Source: Aquincolibacterium sp964606385 (GTDB lineage: Bacteria; Omnitrophota; Omnitrophia; Omnitrophales; Aquincolibacteriaceae). From it: a stretch of 63,246 bases of DNA. The stretch is from positions 1 to 63,246 of the forward strand of contig CAZSFZ010000011.1 of NCBI GenBank assembly GCA_964606385.1, written 5' to 3'. The translations under genes and the position numbers were made by a program. The notes beneath the pieces are model-generated. The model had not been told where the DNA came from and did not search any database. It saw nothing but the letters and a program-made list of their open reading frames with translations. The number at the start of each line of letters is the position of its first letter. Positions within the stretch are counted from its first letter, which is position 1. Positions 26,401 to 38,400 of this stretch are shown here, in pieces.

Positions 26401-29400
26401 CAAACGCTACGCGTGGTCTTTCGGGGATGTGTCCTTTTCGATGGGGGTGACGCAGGTTCCGGCCGACGGAGGGGGGACGCGAACGGAAGTGAATTTCAGC
26501 CGCAGCGAAAATGTCGTGCGGGCGGTGGTCGACGGTTTCGCCGCGAAGATCCAGGACCCGGACCAGCGCGCCGCCTTCAATAACGCGATCGCGGCTTCGG
26601 ACCCAAGTACTGTTTTTACCTGGACCGTGAGCGGTGAAAGCGAATCCCTGGGGTGGAGTTCGGATTTCGGGACCCGGTCATACTCGATCGCGCTCGACAA
26701 GCATTGGCCTGAGAATGGAGGGACGGAGGTTACGATCGCTAATTTTTCGACGGTCGTCCGCGTGTCCCGTTCCGAGGTCGAAGCGCAGGCAGCCTTGGTC
26801 CTCAATGAGGATCAACGCGCTGCCCTTGAAGCGCGGCTTTTGCAGACAGGAACGGGTTTTAATTTTGTACGCAATGAATCCGGCGCGGACGTGAGCTATA
26901 GCTGGAGCACACCGGACGGGAACCAGACTTATCGCGTGACCCTGGATCAAAATGTTCCGGCGGACGGCGGGGGATCTATGACCGTCGCTTCCTATACGGA
27001 ACAAACGCGGGTGACCTATACGCAAGCGCTGGCGCAGATGGCCCTTGTTTCCGACCCTGCCGAGAGGACCCGTTTAGAAGAGGCGCTGAGCCTTACGGGT
27101 CATCCCGAGCTCTACTACGCGTCCGTCCTGCTTTCAAGGAGCGGGTTGGAAGATAGCTATTCGTGGAGCTCTCCGGACGGAAATGTCTCGCATTCCATCG
27201 GGCTGCGCCAGGACCCGAATGCCGCGGACGGCGTGAAGCGCGCCGGTTATGTCCAGACCGTGCGGGTGGCTAGGGACAGGGTAGAGGCGCAAATCGCGAA
27301 TATCGTTGATGGCGACCAAAGGGACCTCCTGACCACCGCGTTGGCCGCGACGCCGGCTTCCCAGGGATTTTCCATGAGCCTTGGCGCCGCGACGGCGTAT
27401 TCCTGGCAAACGGCGAACGGGAATATTTCGCACGACATTTCCGTGGATCCCGCGGATCCTGCGCGGGCTTCGTATACAAAGACGGAACGGGTGAGCAGGT
27501 CCGCGATCGTTCAGGACCTCCAAACGGGAAGTGCGGCCATTGACGCGTCAAAGGCTAGCGAGGTGAAGACCGCGCTTGATACTTATAAGGACAGTTTCTT
27601 TTACCGGACGATCACCGGCCTCAGCGTTAAGGATATTTCCTATACCTGGACTTCCGGGATCGTGGGATTGGCGGCAGCCCTGACCCATGTGATCGCGGCC
27701 GGCGAGAACGGCGGGTTTGTCTGGACGGTCCAGAAGACGGTGGGGCGTGATGTCCTGGGGACGGGTTTCTTCGGAGTGGATTTTACGGATCCTAACTGGG
27801 AAGGCCAGGATGTGAATTATACAAAGACCTACCGCACCACGGTCGCCGACGGGATCAATTTCGAAGAGGAAAGTTATTCGGTTAGTTCGCGCGATGGGTT
27901 GATCACACATCATGCCGCAAGGCAGCGGGGGCAAACGGACTTCATTAAATCGATATCGATCCAGGAGCGCGGGCAGAAGTTTGAGGGTGTGCGCGGGGAT
28001 TGGGTCCTGACCAAAACCTACTTGGACGCTGGTTTTGTTGAAGTCCCCGGTAAAACGGAATATAGCCGCAATCTGGAGGAGCGGGACGCCAGGGGCTACA
28101 AGACAGGCGTGAGTTACACCATCTCATCCGAAACGGATTCCACGTTTGATCCCGCTGAGTCTACTTACAAATTAAGCAGGCAGAGGACCGTGACGGGCAC
28201 CTACCAGGGACAACAGGGGGTCTGGACCGAGATCGGATCGGACCTCGGGAGCGGTTTCAGCCACGTTGCAGGGAAAAGCGAGTACAGCCGCCAGCTCATC
28301 CGGTGGGAAAATGGTCATGAAGTGACCTACTCGATCTCGGGCTATACCGATTCGGCGCTGTCGACCGGACCGATCGAACTTTCCAAAAGCTTCAGCGTCT
28401 GGGACACGCGGGGGACCAAGGAAGGCCTTTGGAGTTATATCACCAGTGATCTCGGGGCAGGTTTTGCCGTGACCGGCTGGACTGAATACAGTATGTCCCT
28501 TCAGGAGGTTATCGGCGGCTTCAAGACGGGGATCAACTATTCCATCTCGAATTTTTCATCGGATTTCACTGACCACGCGACGCTGGCATATTCCAAAAGC
28601 GAAAAAGAACCCGGCGAAACCTGCCAGGGCGCTGTCTGCGGGGTCTGGACAAAAAATTCCTCGAACCTCGACAGCAACTTCGAGGACCCGTCAGGCCGCG
28701 GGGACTACAGCCGGACGTTGGAAGACCCGGCCAACCGCGATGTGACCTATATCATTTCCGGTTATGACGACACCTTTGACGCCGCGGCCGCGGGTTTGAG
28801 GATCGAATACGGGAAGCAGGTCCGTGAACACCAGGCGGTTTACGGGACCGCCGTGCCGTCTCTGATCGGCGACGGCATGCAGAGTTGGTCCAAGCTCGAC
28901 GGGAATTTCCAGCATGTCGCGGGCCAATCCGAATACAGCCGCCAGTTGGAAGCGCGCGGAAGCAACGGGATCAAAAAAGGCGAGACCTACATCATTTCAG
29001 GGTATGACGATCAAACGTTCACAGCAGGCCGCCTCGAGTACTCAAAATCGATCAATGAGTCGGGGTCCAGTTGGGTCCGGAATATCAGCGATCTGAAGTC
29101 CGACTTTTCCACGCAGGGTTCGACGAAATACAGCCGCATGTGCAGCGACCGGGCTGAGGTTTGCGGCGTGGATACGGTCCTGGATGACGGATTGCCGGCG
29201 GGGAGCGAAGTGAGCTATTCCATTTCGAATTATGATCAAAATTTTACCACGACCGCGAACCTTGACTATTCGATCCAGATCGTCGAATACGGAGCGACCT
29301 ATTTCGGGGAGACCGGAAAATGGACCAAATTGATCACGAAACTGGATGGCGATTTCCGAGAGACCGCCGAAACCCAGCGCGATATGCAGATCGAGGAAAA

Positions 29401-32400
29401 AAATACGACCTACGGCGGGAAAACCGGCGACTGGATGCGCTCGTACCGCAACCTCGACCGCAACTTCGCCATTCAGGATGCGACGATGTTCAGCCGTACG
29501 CTGACGCTTGACCGCCAAACCTTCCGCGTGAACGGACAGAACCTGACGGGCGACATCACGTATGTGATCGATGATTATGAATCCGATTTTATCGATCGCG
29601 GCACGCTGGACTACAGCATGCAGATCGAAACTTACGGCACATCGACGGACTTCGGAACGGGAGACTGGATGTTTATGTATAGTGATCTGGATTCCCGGTT
29701 CGGGACCACCACCGAGACAAAATACTCACTTTCGCTTGATGAAGGGAGGACCACTTACGGCGGCGAGGAAGGCGAGTGGACAAAAGTTTATAGCGATCTG
29801 AGCAGCGATTTCCGGGCCACGGGCGCGACGGAATACATGCGTCGTATGACGCGTCAGGATGTGAGTTATATCATCGGCGGCTATGAAAGTGATTTTGACC
29901 ACACGCGAGGGCTTGCTTCAGGGGACCTCGAATTCAGCATGCAGATCCAGAAGTATAACCAGACGCGGTTCGGGAGGACGGGGAACTGGATGAATGTGAT
30001 CGGGGACCTGGACAGCCAGTTCGACGAAACCGCCGACTCCGTTTATTCGAGTTCCCTGGAAGAGAACGATTACACGTACCAGATCAGCGAGTATACCAGT
30101 AACCGCTTTAGTGATCCTGAATCGGAGTTATCGCTGACCGTGACCGAAGAGCTCACGGGACAGGCGGGGCTCAACAGCGATAACGTGATCGGAACGGACC
30201 GGAAAGCGACGGCGGCCTATGGCGTGGACAATGTGGCCAACGCTTTCACGGATTTCATGGCCCATTTGATCTCCTATACCGAGCAGTTGGATATTTCGCC
30301 TCAAAAGAACGGGGACCTCGTGCGGTCGGCGTCATATGTAGTGGACGTGGGGAACGTGATCGACAGGAACCGTTTGATCAGCGCGTCCGTGAATGAAAAG
30401 ATCTCCAAGGACATTACGGAGATCCGGGGTTATAAGGACCTGGCTTTCAAGACGCTTGAAAATGTGGCGCGGCAAGAAGAAGTTGATAACAAGACGACGA
30501 AGGTCACATCGTATGATGTTTTTAATAATGCCCGAGGGCAGGAAAAAGCCTGGATGCTTTCGATCAAGCTTTCCAAGGATTCAACCCGCACGATCACCTA
30601 TGAGGACAATACCCGGACCGTGGTGACGGACATCCAGGATACTTTTTACGACGGGTTCTCAGGCCGCGGCCGGAGCGAGGATTACACGATCATTTATGAG
30701 AACGAAGGCTTCGGGAACCAAACTTACGCCCAGATCCTCGCGGCAGGCCTGACGAAAGAGTTCAAGCTTGAATATGTTTACAGTACGAGCGGAAGTAATC
30801 GGGGTGTCCTTCTTTCGCAGCAGAAGTTCCGCTGGGGTGAAACCAAGATGGTTTCCGAGGACAAATTTGTCGGGCCCCATTTTGCCGAGATCCTGGATGT
30901 TTCAAACACTTATGAGTATGCCAATGGGCGGCAGGTCCATGAGACGACGACCCTTCACTATTACGTTGACCCGGATGATTCAAGCCGCACGGTCCGGGCG
31001 TCCGCGGTTGAAAGCAAATCCTGGAAGCTCGCGTATTCGGAGCTAAGGGACCCCAAGGCAGGAAACCTGCTTTTGAGCAAGACGGTTTACCGCTCGAATG
31101 GTACCACGATCGACCGTACCTACCATTATGACGCCGGCGGTAATGTTCAGTGGCGCGATGAATATATCTATAACCAGGTGAGCGGACGGAACCTTAAACC
31201 GGAAGACAATATGGCGGTTGTCCGCTACAGCGGGACAAGTAATGTCATCACAAGCGTTCAGATCATGAGCACCTGGTCTCCCGGCGCTGCGACCGATGCG
31301 AACGGCACGGAACAAGCCTTGATCAACACCTTTACAAATAACGATCCTTTGTTCGTGGCCGCGTATATCTCGGCTCAGGATGCGAAACAGCCCGCCGTGG
31401 TGCTCAATGTGACGTATGCCTTCACGGGGGCGGGCATCGGTTATATCGCTTCGAAGGAATATAACACTTATTCCGGAAAGGACCTGAGATCCAAGCAGAC
31501 GCAAGTCTTGGAGGCGGGGACGCTCGTCCTGGGTTCCAAGACCTATTACCACTCGGACGGTGAAAGGATCAACTATACGGAGTCCTATGTTAATAATGGC
31601 GCCGGTGGCCGCGAGGTGGGTTCAAGAACATATTACTATTACCACGAAGAATCTGCAGGATATACGGGAGCTTACCGGCTCTATGAGCAAGATACTTATT
31701 CTGCTTATGGCGGAAGCAATACCTATTTGCAGACACAGGTTTTTTACAATACAGCCTCGTGGTACACCAGCCGCGACGGCGTCTATTACGACCCGACAGT
31801 TTACGGTCACAAAGCCGTTTTGACGCATAATTTGTCGCTTTTGAACGACACGGATGCCGCAAGGATCAATCAGACGAATCCCGGAGGCTGGCAGCAGAAA
31901 TACACGCGAAATGGGTATGTTTCCGCGATCTACGGCTACACCTACCAGCACTACCGTTCGAACAGTCACACGCTTGAGTATGAAAATGCCTACGGGCGCC
32001 ATTATGTAAACGGAAATGCCACGGATAGCCTGGTCTCGAAGACAAATTACCGGACTGACGGGAATGTCGGCACGGTGGTCAGTTACAAATGGGGGACCAG
32101 CACGATCGAGGCTACCCGGAGTTATGTCTACCGGGAATCAGCTCAAAGCGGAGGCGTTCCGCCCGTCCTCCTCTATATTTCCGGCAGTGACGGCAAAACG
32201 ACCGCTTATAACACGGCTGTGGAGGCCGGCGTCACGTTGCCGGGCTGGACGCGGCCGCTTAGTTGGAGTTTGGACACGGGGGGCGGGACAGCCGGCTACC
32301 CGAGCAATGTTTATGGAAGCAAGGTGATCACAGAGATCACCGTGGAAGGGGATCTGACGACCCGCGTCAAGTATGCCTACCGGACCAATGGGACGCTTGA

Positions 32401-35400
32401 CTCGACGACCACCTGGCAGGACACGCTGACGGGGGGTTGGCATATTGTGAGTGTTTCGGAATATGATCTCAGAGGCGTCAATGTTGAAAAGATCCATAAT
32501 TACGATTGGTACGCCGGCCAGAGCGTTTTTAATTATACCGAGACCAACCACTACGGGACCGGGGTCTATCGAGATTATCTCTCGAGCAGTTCCCATTCGG
32601 ACAATGGTGAAACGGTGACGACGACCTATGACCATTCCGGGATCGGCGCCCCTCTCAAGGTCAGAACAAGTTATTCCGTGACTAACCGGCATGAGGTCCA
32701 CCTCTATAACAACGCGGGCCAGCTGACCGAAACTCAAACTTATCGCACCTCGAATAACCAGTATCAGCAAAGCACCTATTTTAATGTCGATACCGGGCGG
32801 GCCGTCCGCACCTGGAGTTATTTCTCGAACACTACGGAATTTTTTGAATATCGAGGTGACGGGACCATGTCGGTTTCACGGGTTTATAAGGGGGAGCATG
32901 CGCCGCAGCCGGATACTGCCTGCACGACGAATGTCGGGAGCGGGTGCGATGCCTATAAGGTCTATGACGGGTATGGGAAGCTTACGGATAGCTACAACTA
33001 TACTCCCTACGCCGCTGATACGCGGGAATCGTTTACCTATTGCCAAACTGCAACGGGATGTGCCGGGACCTATCACTACGAGTTCGGAGAGATGATGAGT
33101 TCGGCGACCCAGCGCAGAGTGGATGGCAAGAGCTTGACAACCAAAACCTATAATGAGAACGGCAGCGTCGCGACAAGCGTCGATCATACAAATAATCAAA
33201 CGACGACCTATACCTACAACAGTTGGCGCGAGATGACCTATACCGTTACCAGAAAGACCAACGGAAGCAAGACGAATGAGGCCTGGTTTGATATCGATAA
33301 CGGGGGCAGGCAAACATCTTCAAAAAGCTACGGCGCGTCAGGAACGACCACGACGAGTTATCAGTACAGCAACGGCAAGCTTGTTCAAACCGTGGCCTGC
33401 ACGACGAATGGATCAGGCTGTTCCGGCCAGACCGTGGATTGGGAAAAAGTCACCACCCAGTATAGCGGATCCCGTGGGCATGAGTACCGTTCCAGCGCGG
33501 TTGAGGAAGAGAGTTGGTGGGGCCTTTACCCGCCCGCAAATCTGGATCGTAGGGTGGGCTGGGGCGTCTGTACCGGAGGGAGTTGCCTGCAATGGGCTCG
33601 AGACGATGGTGCCGTGGCGCACCTGGGTTCGACGACCACCCGGAGCTATAACTTTGAATATTACACGGGGCACGGAGATGCGGGATATACGTCCGGAATT
33701 CGGGGGACGGAACTGAGGGTGACCATTACCGGTTGGACCCACTACATCTATAACGATGCCTATCACGATGAAGACCGCGATCATATCCGCACTGCAACGT
33801 TTAACTGGGATCGATTTTATGAACCGGTGGATGAGGACGGACGGGTAATCAGTTCAACGGCATGGAACGACGCCGGAGTTGTCGTCCGGAACAACACGGA
33901 TTATGTTTATGACGAGAACGGAAATGTGATCAGCTATAACAGTTATACGTACAATGATGACCCGGATGCTGATGACGATGACCGGGCGCATACCTACCAA
34001 GTGACGAACGTCTACAACGACCAGGGTCAGCTGATCTCTTCAACGAGTTCGGAAAACGGCGAAATTAAAAGCATCACAACGTATACCTACTATGACAACG
34101 GAGTGATGGCGAGCTCCGCGACGCTTAATTACGATGATGACGGCCACGAAGATACGACGGTTACCACCACCTATGATGAAAATGGCGGGGCCGTTTTCGC
34201 TGACAGGGTCGTTCACCCCGGAGGCGCGACCGACGCGGCCTTGAGGGCAATGGCGGCGGCAAGAGCTGCGCTGGAAGCGGCGCAGCAGGCCATTACCGAC
34301 TTGGAAGCCGCCGAGCAGCATTTAGTTGACGCCGCGGCAGCTTATGAGGCGGGACTTGAGGCCGAAGGGGATGCGGCGATGAGGGCTTATGTCGATGCCA
34401 TGACCGCGGTGGCGTCTGCTCTTAGAGCCCTGGGGGATCCCACGCTGGACCAACTCGCCGATCAATGCGACGTGCTTGCCGCCATGGCCTTGAACATGAT
34501 CGGTGATGACGTCAGCGCTTATTTCCAGCAGCAGGGCGCGAACAGCCCAAGTGAGGGGATGAACACCCTCATGAGCTTGATCCTGGGTAATTCGGGAGCA
34601 CAGAATCCTTTGAATGCCGGCGGTATCGCGGTAAGTATGGACATGCCGGAACCTCCTCCGATCTATAGCGATAATCCGGACATTGATCTCTCGCAATTTG
34701 AGACGGAAGTTACCGAGCTCCGGGCGGTCACGATGCCGGAACTCCAGCTTTTTACCGAAGCCCTGAAGCTGACGATCATTTATATCTTCTTCAAGGATGA
34801 TCCGAAATATTCGGATCAGATCCAGGGTTTCCGGGCCAGCTTGAGCGGTGGAGTCTGGACGTTCTATTACCAGAGTGATGCGACCGTGACAAGCGTTAAG
34901 CCGGGAGAGAATGGTTCGACGGTGCATCTGTCCAATGGCCAGACCGTGTCCCTCCCGAACGGGGCGCTTGAAGGCAATCAGCTTGCCGAAGGCCAGACGA
35001 TGACCTATTGGACGGGCTGGACGAACGGAGCCTATGGCAGCGCGGTTTACCGGCCCGTGGAGAGTTTTCAGGTAAGCCAGGGAAGTGAAGGGGTCATCCG
35101 GGAGATCGACCTCGATAGCATGAAACGGAACGTGGAGGTTTCGACCCTGCAGAATGGCCGGGTGGTTCGCGTGGATACGATCGAGAGGGCGACCGGCGTT
35201 TTGCAGAGCTACAGCATTTATCACTATTCCGGCGACAATCTTGTTTCGGTCGATAATTACGCCCTGACGAATTCGGGGCCCGCGGCGGAAGTGATCCATG
35301 TGTCCACGACCTATTTTGACAGCCGCGGCCGGGTGGATTACATCAAGCACCAGAACGGTTCCATCACCTATTACCGCTATGACGGGAACAATTACCGTCC

Positions 35401-38400
35401 CTCGGTCGTGGAAACCTATGTGCCTGCCGGAATGGCCGCGGATTATGATCCGAACCTTTCGCTTGCCGAGCAAGGCGCGGTTTCGGGCGGAGGCGGAATG
35501 GTGCTGTCCAGCCGCACGGTTTACGAGGATGGCTTCGCGGGTCTGACGACCCTCTATGGGCCCGACGGTTCGACGGTCAAGGGCTACAGCTACCAGATCC
35601 GGGACCCCGCCACCCAGACCGTGCTTTACAACGTAAGCCAGAACCTCGCCGATCAGACATTCACGATCACGGTGAATGAGGGGATCGCCGGGGAAGAACG
35701 TCCTAATTACGCGTTCACTTTTTCCGAAGCGGACTGGACGACTACAAGTTCCGCGTCCCTGAATTCCTACACGAACTGGGACTACAATCGCGACGGGGCC
35801 ACGGTCACGACGACGGACTACGAGGCTATGGCGGCGCAAGGCGATGATTATGACGCCAACAAGTACACGCCTGTGACAACCGTGGAGCAGCAGGACCTCG
35901 CGGGCCGGACGATCAGCCGCATGGGATATAACTCGCATGGGGTCTGCGTTCTGAAACAGACCAATTTCATCTATGACGCGCTCGGGAACAATATTTTCTA
36001 CCACGAAGACCGGATGGTCGAGATCCAGGGCGAGGATATCTGGCGCCACGCCGATGTCACCCAGATCTTCAATCCTGACGGCACGGTCCATCAGCGGATC
36101 GAGACCAATATCACCTACGGGGACCCGGTCGAGATCAATTTTACCGTGACGGACGCGAGCGGGAACGAGATCCAGGTCCAGATCTTCGCGGACCCGAAAC
36201 TCGCGAAGGGGGATAAGGCGCAGATCGCGGCGCTTGCTTCGCAGTATAACCTCACTTACTCGCCGGAGAACATGGCGGATATCATTGCCTTTTCGGATAA
36301 CCTCCAGGCCATGATCGCAAGCGGGGCCATGCAGACGACCTCGGTGACCATCACGCTGCTCCGCCCGGACGGGACGAAGTTCGGGGACTTTACGATCACC
36401 GCGAACTCGGTGAGCTTCTCAGACGTCAAATTGCAGGACAATTACGGCAACACCGTCACGATCGCGGGCAAGGGCCAGAATATGAAGGACGCGCTCGGCG
36501 GGATCCAGGCCGTGGAGACCGCCATCCAGCAGATGAACCTGGATGTGACCAATGTCCAGGACATGAAGACCCTGGTGACCGTTTCCACCGGGATCCTGCA
36601 GGCTCACAACCTTTCCAGCCTCCAGTTCAATTTTTCCTTAAAAGACGGGACCTTTTTCGGAACTTTCACGATCACGCCCGAAGGCGGGACCTTCCAGAAC
36701 GTCCTGGTCCAGGGCGCAGACGGCAGTTTCGCGCGGATCTCCGGGGAATTTAACGCCGGTGAAAAGGGGGTCGAGGACGCGTTCGGACGTGTGGAATTGC
36801 TGAACGAACTGGCGGCGGGTCACAACCTTTTCTCGGAACAGGGGCGGTCCGATTGGGTCGGCGCCATTGTCGCGAATCCTCAGCTTTTGGGGTCCGCGGG
36901 CCAGGGGACAGAGGCCGAACGAACAGCCTGGGGCGGGATCCGGGTCGTCTTTTTTGAAAGCCCTGAGACGGTTTACGGCGATTTTTCCTTCTCGGTCGAT
37001 GGGGGATATTTGCAGGTGGTCGCCAACGGCGTCCTCTTGACGGGCAGGGACGGCGTTCAGGTCTCGGTCTCTCAGAGCTTCCGCATGAAACTGGGCTCGG
37101 GCGATCCCTCGAATCAGGGCGCTTTGCTCATGAATACGGTCCAGGGCCGCGTCACAGAACTCAGGGAGGAAGCCGCCGGTTATGCCTTGGGCGATACGAC
37201 CGCTGGAGCGACCCAGGGTTTCTACGCTTTTGTGGAGGCGTTGAACAAGGATTATCAGGATGGTTTTGGATCTTATGAATCGACGTTCATCACGTTGGTG
37301 AGCCAGGGCGATCCCGCCCTCGGGGCCCTCATCGGTTCCGGCCACGCGGAGGCTGTTTTCTTCACACGGACCGCGGCTCAGGGCGGCGGTTTCAACGATG
37401 TGATCACCGGCCTGCTGGTGCCTCCCGGCATGAGCCGCATCAGCCACATGAGCGAGACGACCTCGGGGCTTCAGAAAACGGGGGATTACGCCACCGGGAC
37501 CCGCACCAAGATCACGACCTACGAATATCACAATAACGGCCAGGTCGCGAAGGAAAGCTGGACGCTTACCGACATCTATGGCCGGGCAGATATGTCGGGT
37601 TATACCACCTATGGCCTGGACGGCAGCGTCATTGACGTTCACGTAGATTTGGTGGAGGGAGGCTATACCTGGAACCGTCTCCAGGGGATGCCGGACTATC
37701 AGTCGGCGATGAAGATCCTCGGTCAGATCCCCGAATTGCAGCGGGAGGCCCTGGCCCTCTACGATCAGGCCACCGGGTTGATGAATGCCGCCAAGCAGGC
37801 GGAGGCCGAAGGACGCAGCCAGGACGCGATCAAGTTGCGCATGGAGGCCGAAGCGGTGCTCCGCCAGGCGGACGCCAAATTCGACAAGGTCCAGAGCCTA
37901 AAAACGGATTACGAAAAAACCATCAAGCGCCTGACGGATAATCTCCCGGCGGACATTATTGAAGCCAAGCAGTATGTCGCCACTCTTTCTTCAAAGGCCG
38001 CGGATCTTTTGGATGAAGAATTCCAGATCAAGTCGATGGCCGTGGATGCCGCGGTCCATGAACTGAATACGGAAGCGTTCGCGGCAATAACAAGAGGGGA
38101 TAGTCTTGCGGATGGGAATGCCCGCGGATACACCGACAATTGGGCGAAGATCGATACATTCTTTGACATGATCGGCAGTATTTTGTCCCGCCGGAACGCG
38201 GACGGTACGCTGGATACCGACGCGATCTACGACCCCTCCTACGGCGTCTATCTGGACCGCGGCATGACCAACCTCGCGGACCGGAAGTTCGTCATCTTTG
38301 GACCGGTCGAAGCGACGCGACAAAGGCTTGTATTAAAGGAAGGCGCCACTAATTGGTTCGATCCGGACTCCTGGGAAGTTGTCAATCAGCAAAAACGGTC

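Noticed and set aside
4430..27700. CRISPR-like or satellite repeats
   Set aside because: Units are 240-300 bp, diverged at DNA level and continuous protein-coding; there are no short identical repeats with unique spacers.
34322..36091. 589-codon open frame on the - strand
   Set aside because: It lies wholly opposite the giant gene. Its translation is rich in Ile, Arg, His and Val with no recognisable domain, and it mirrors codon use on the + strand, which avoids reverse-strand stops.
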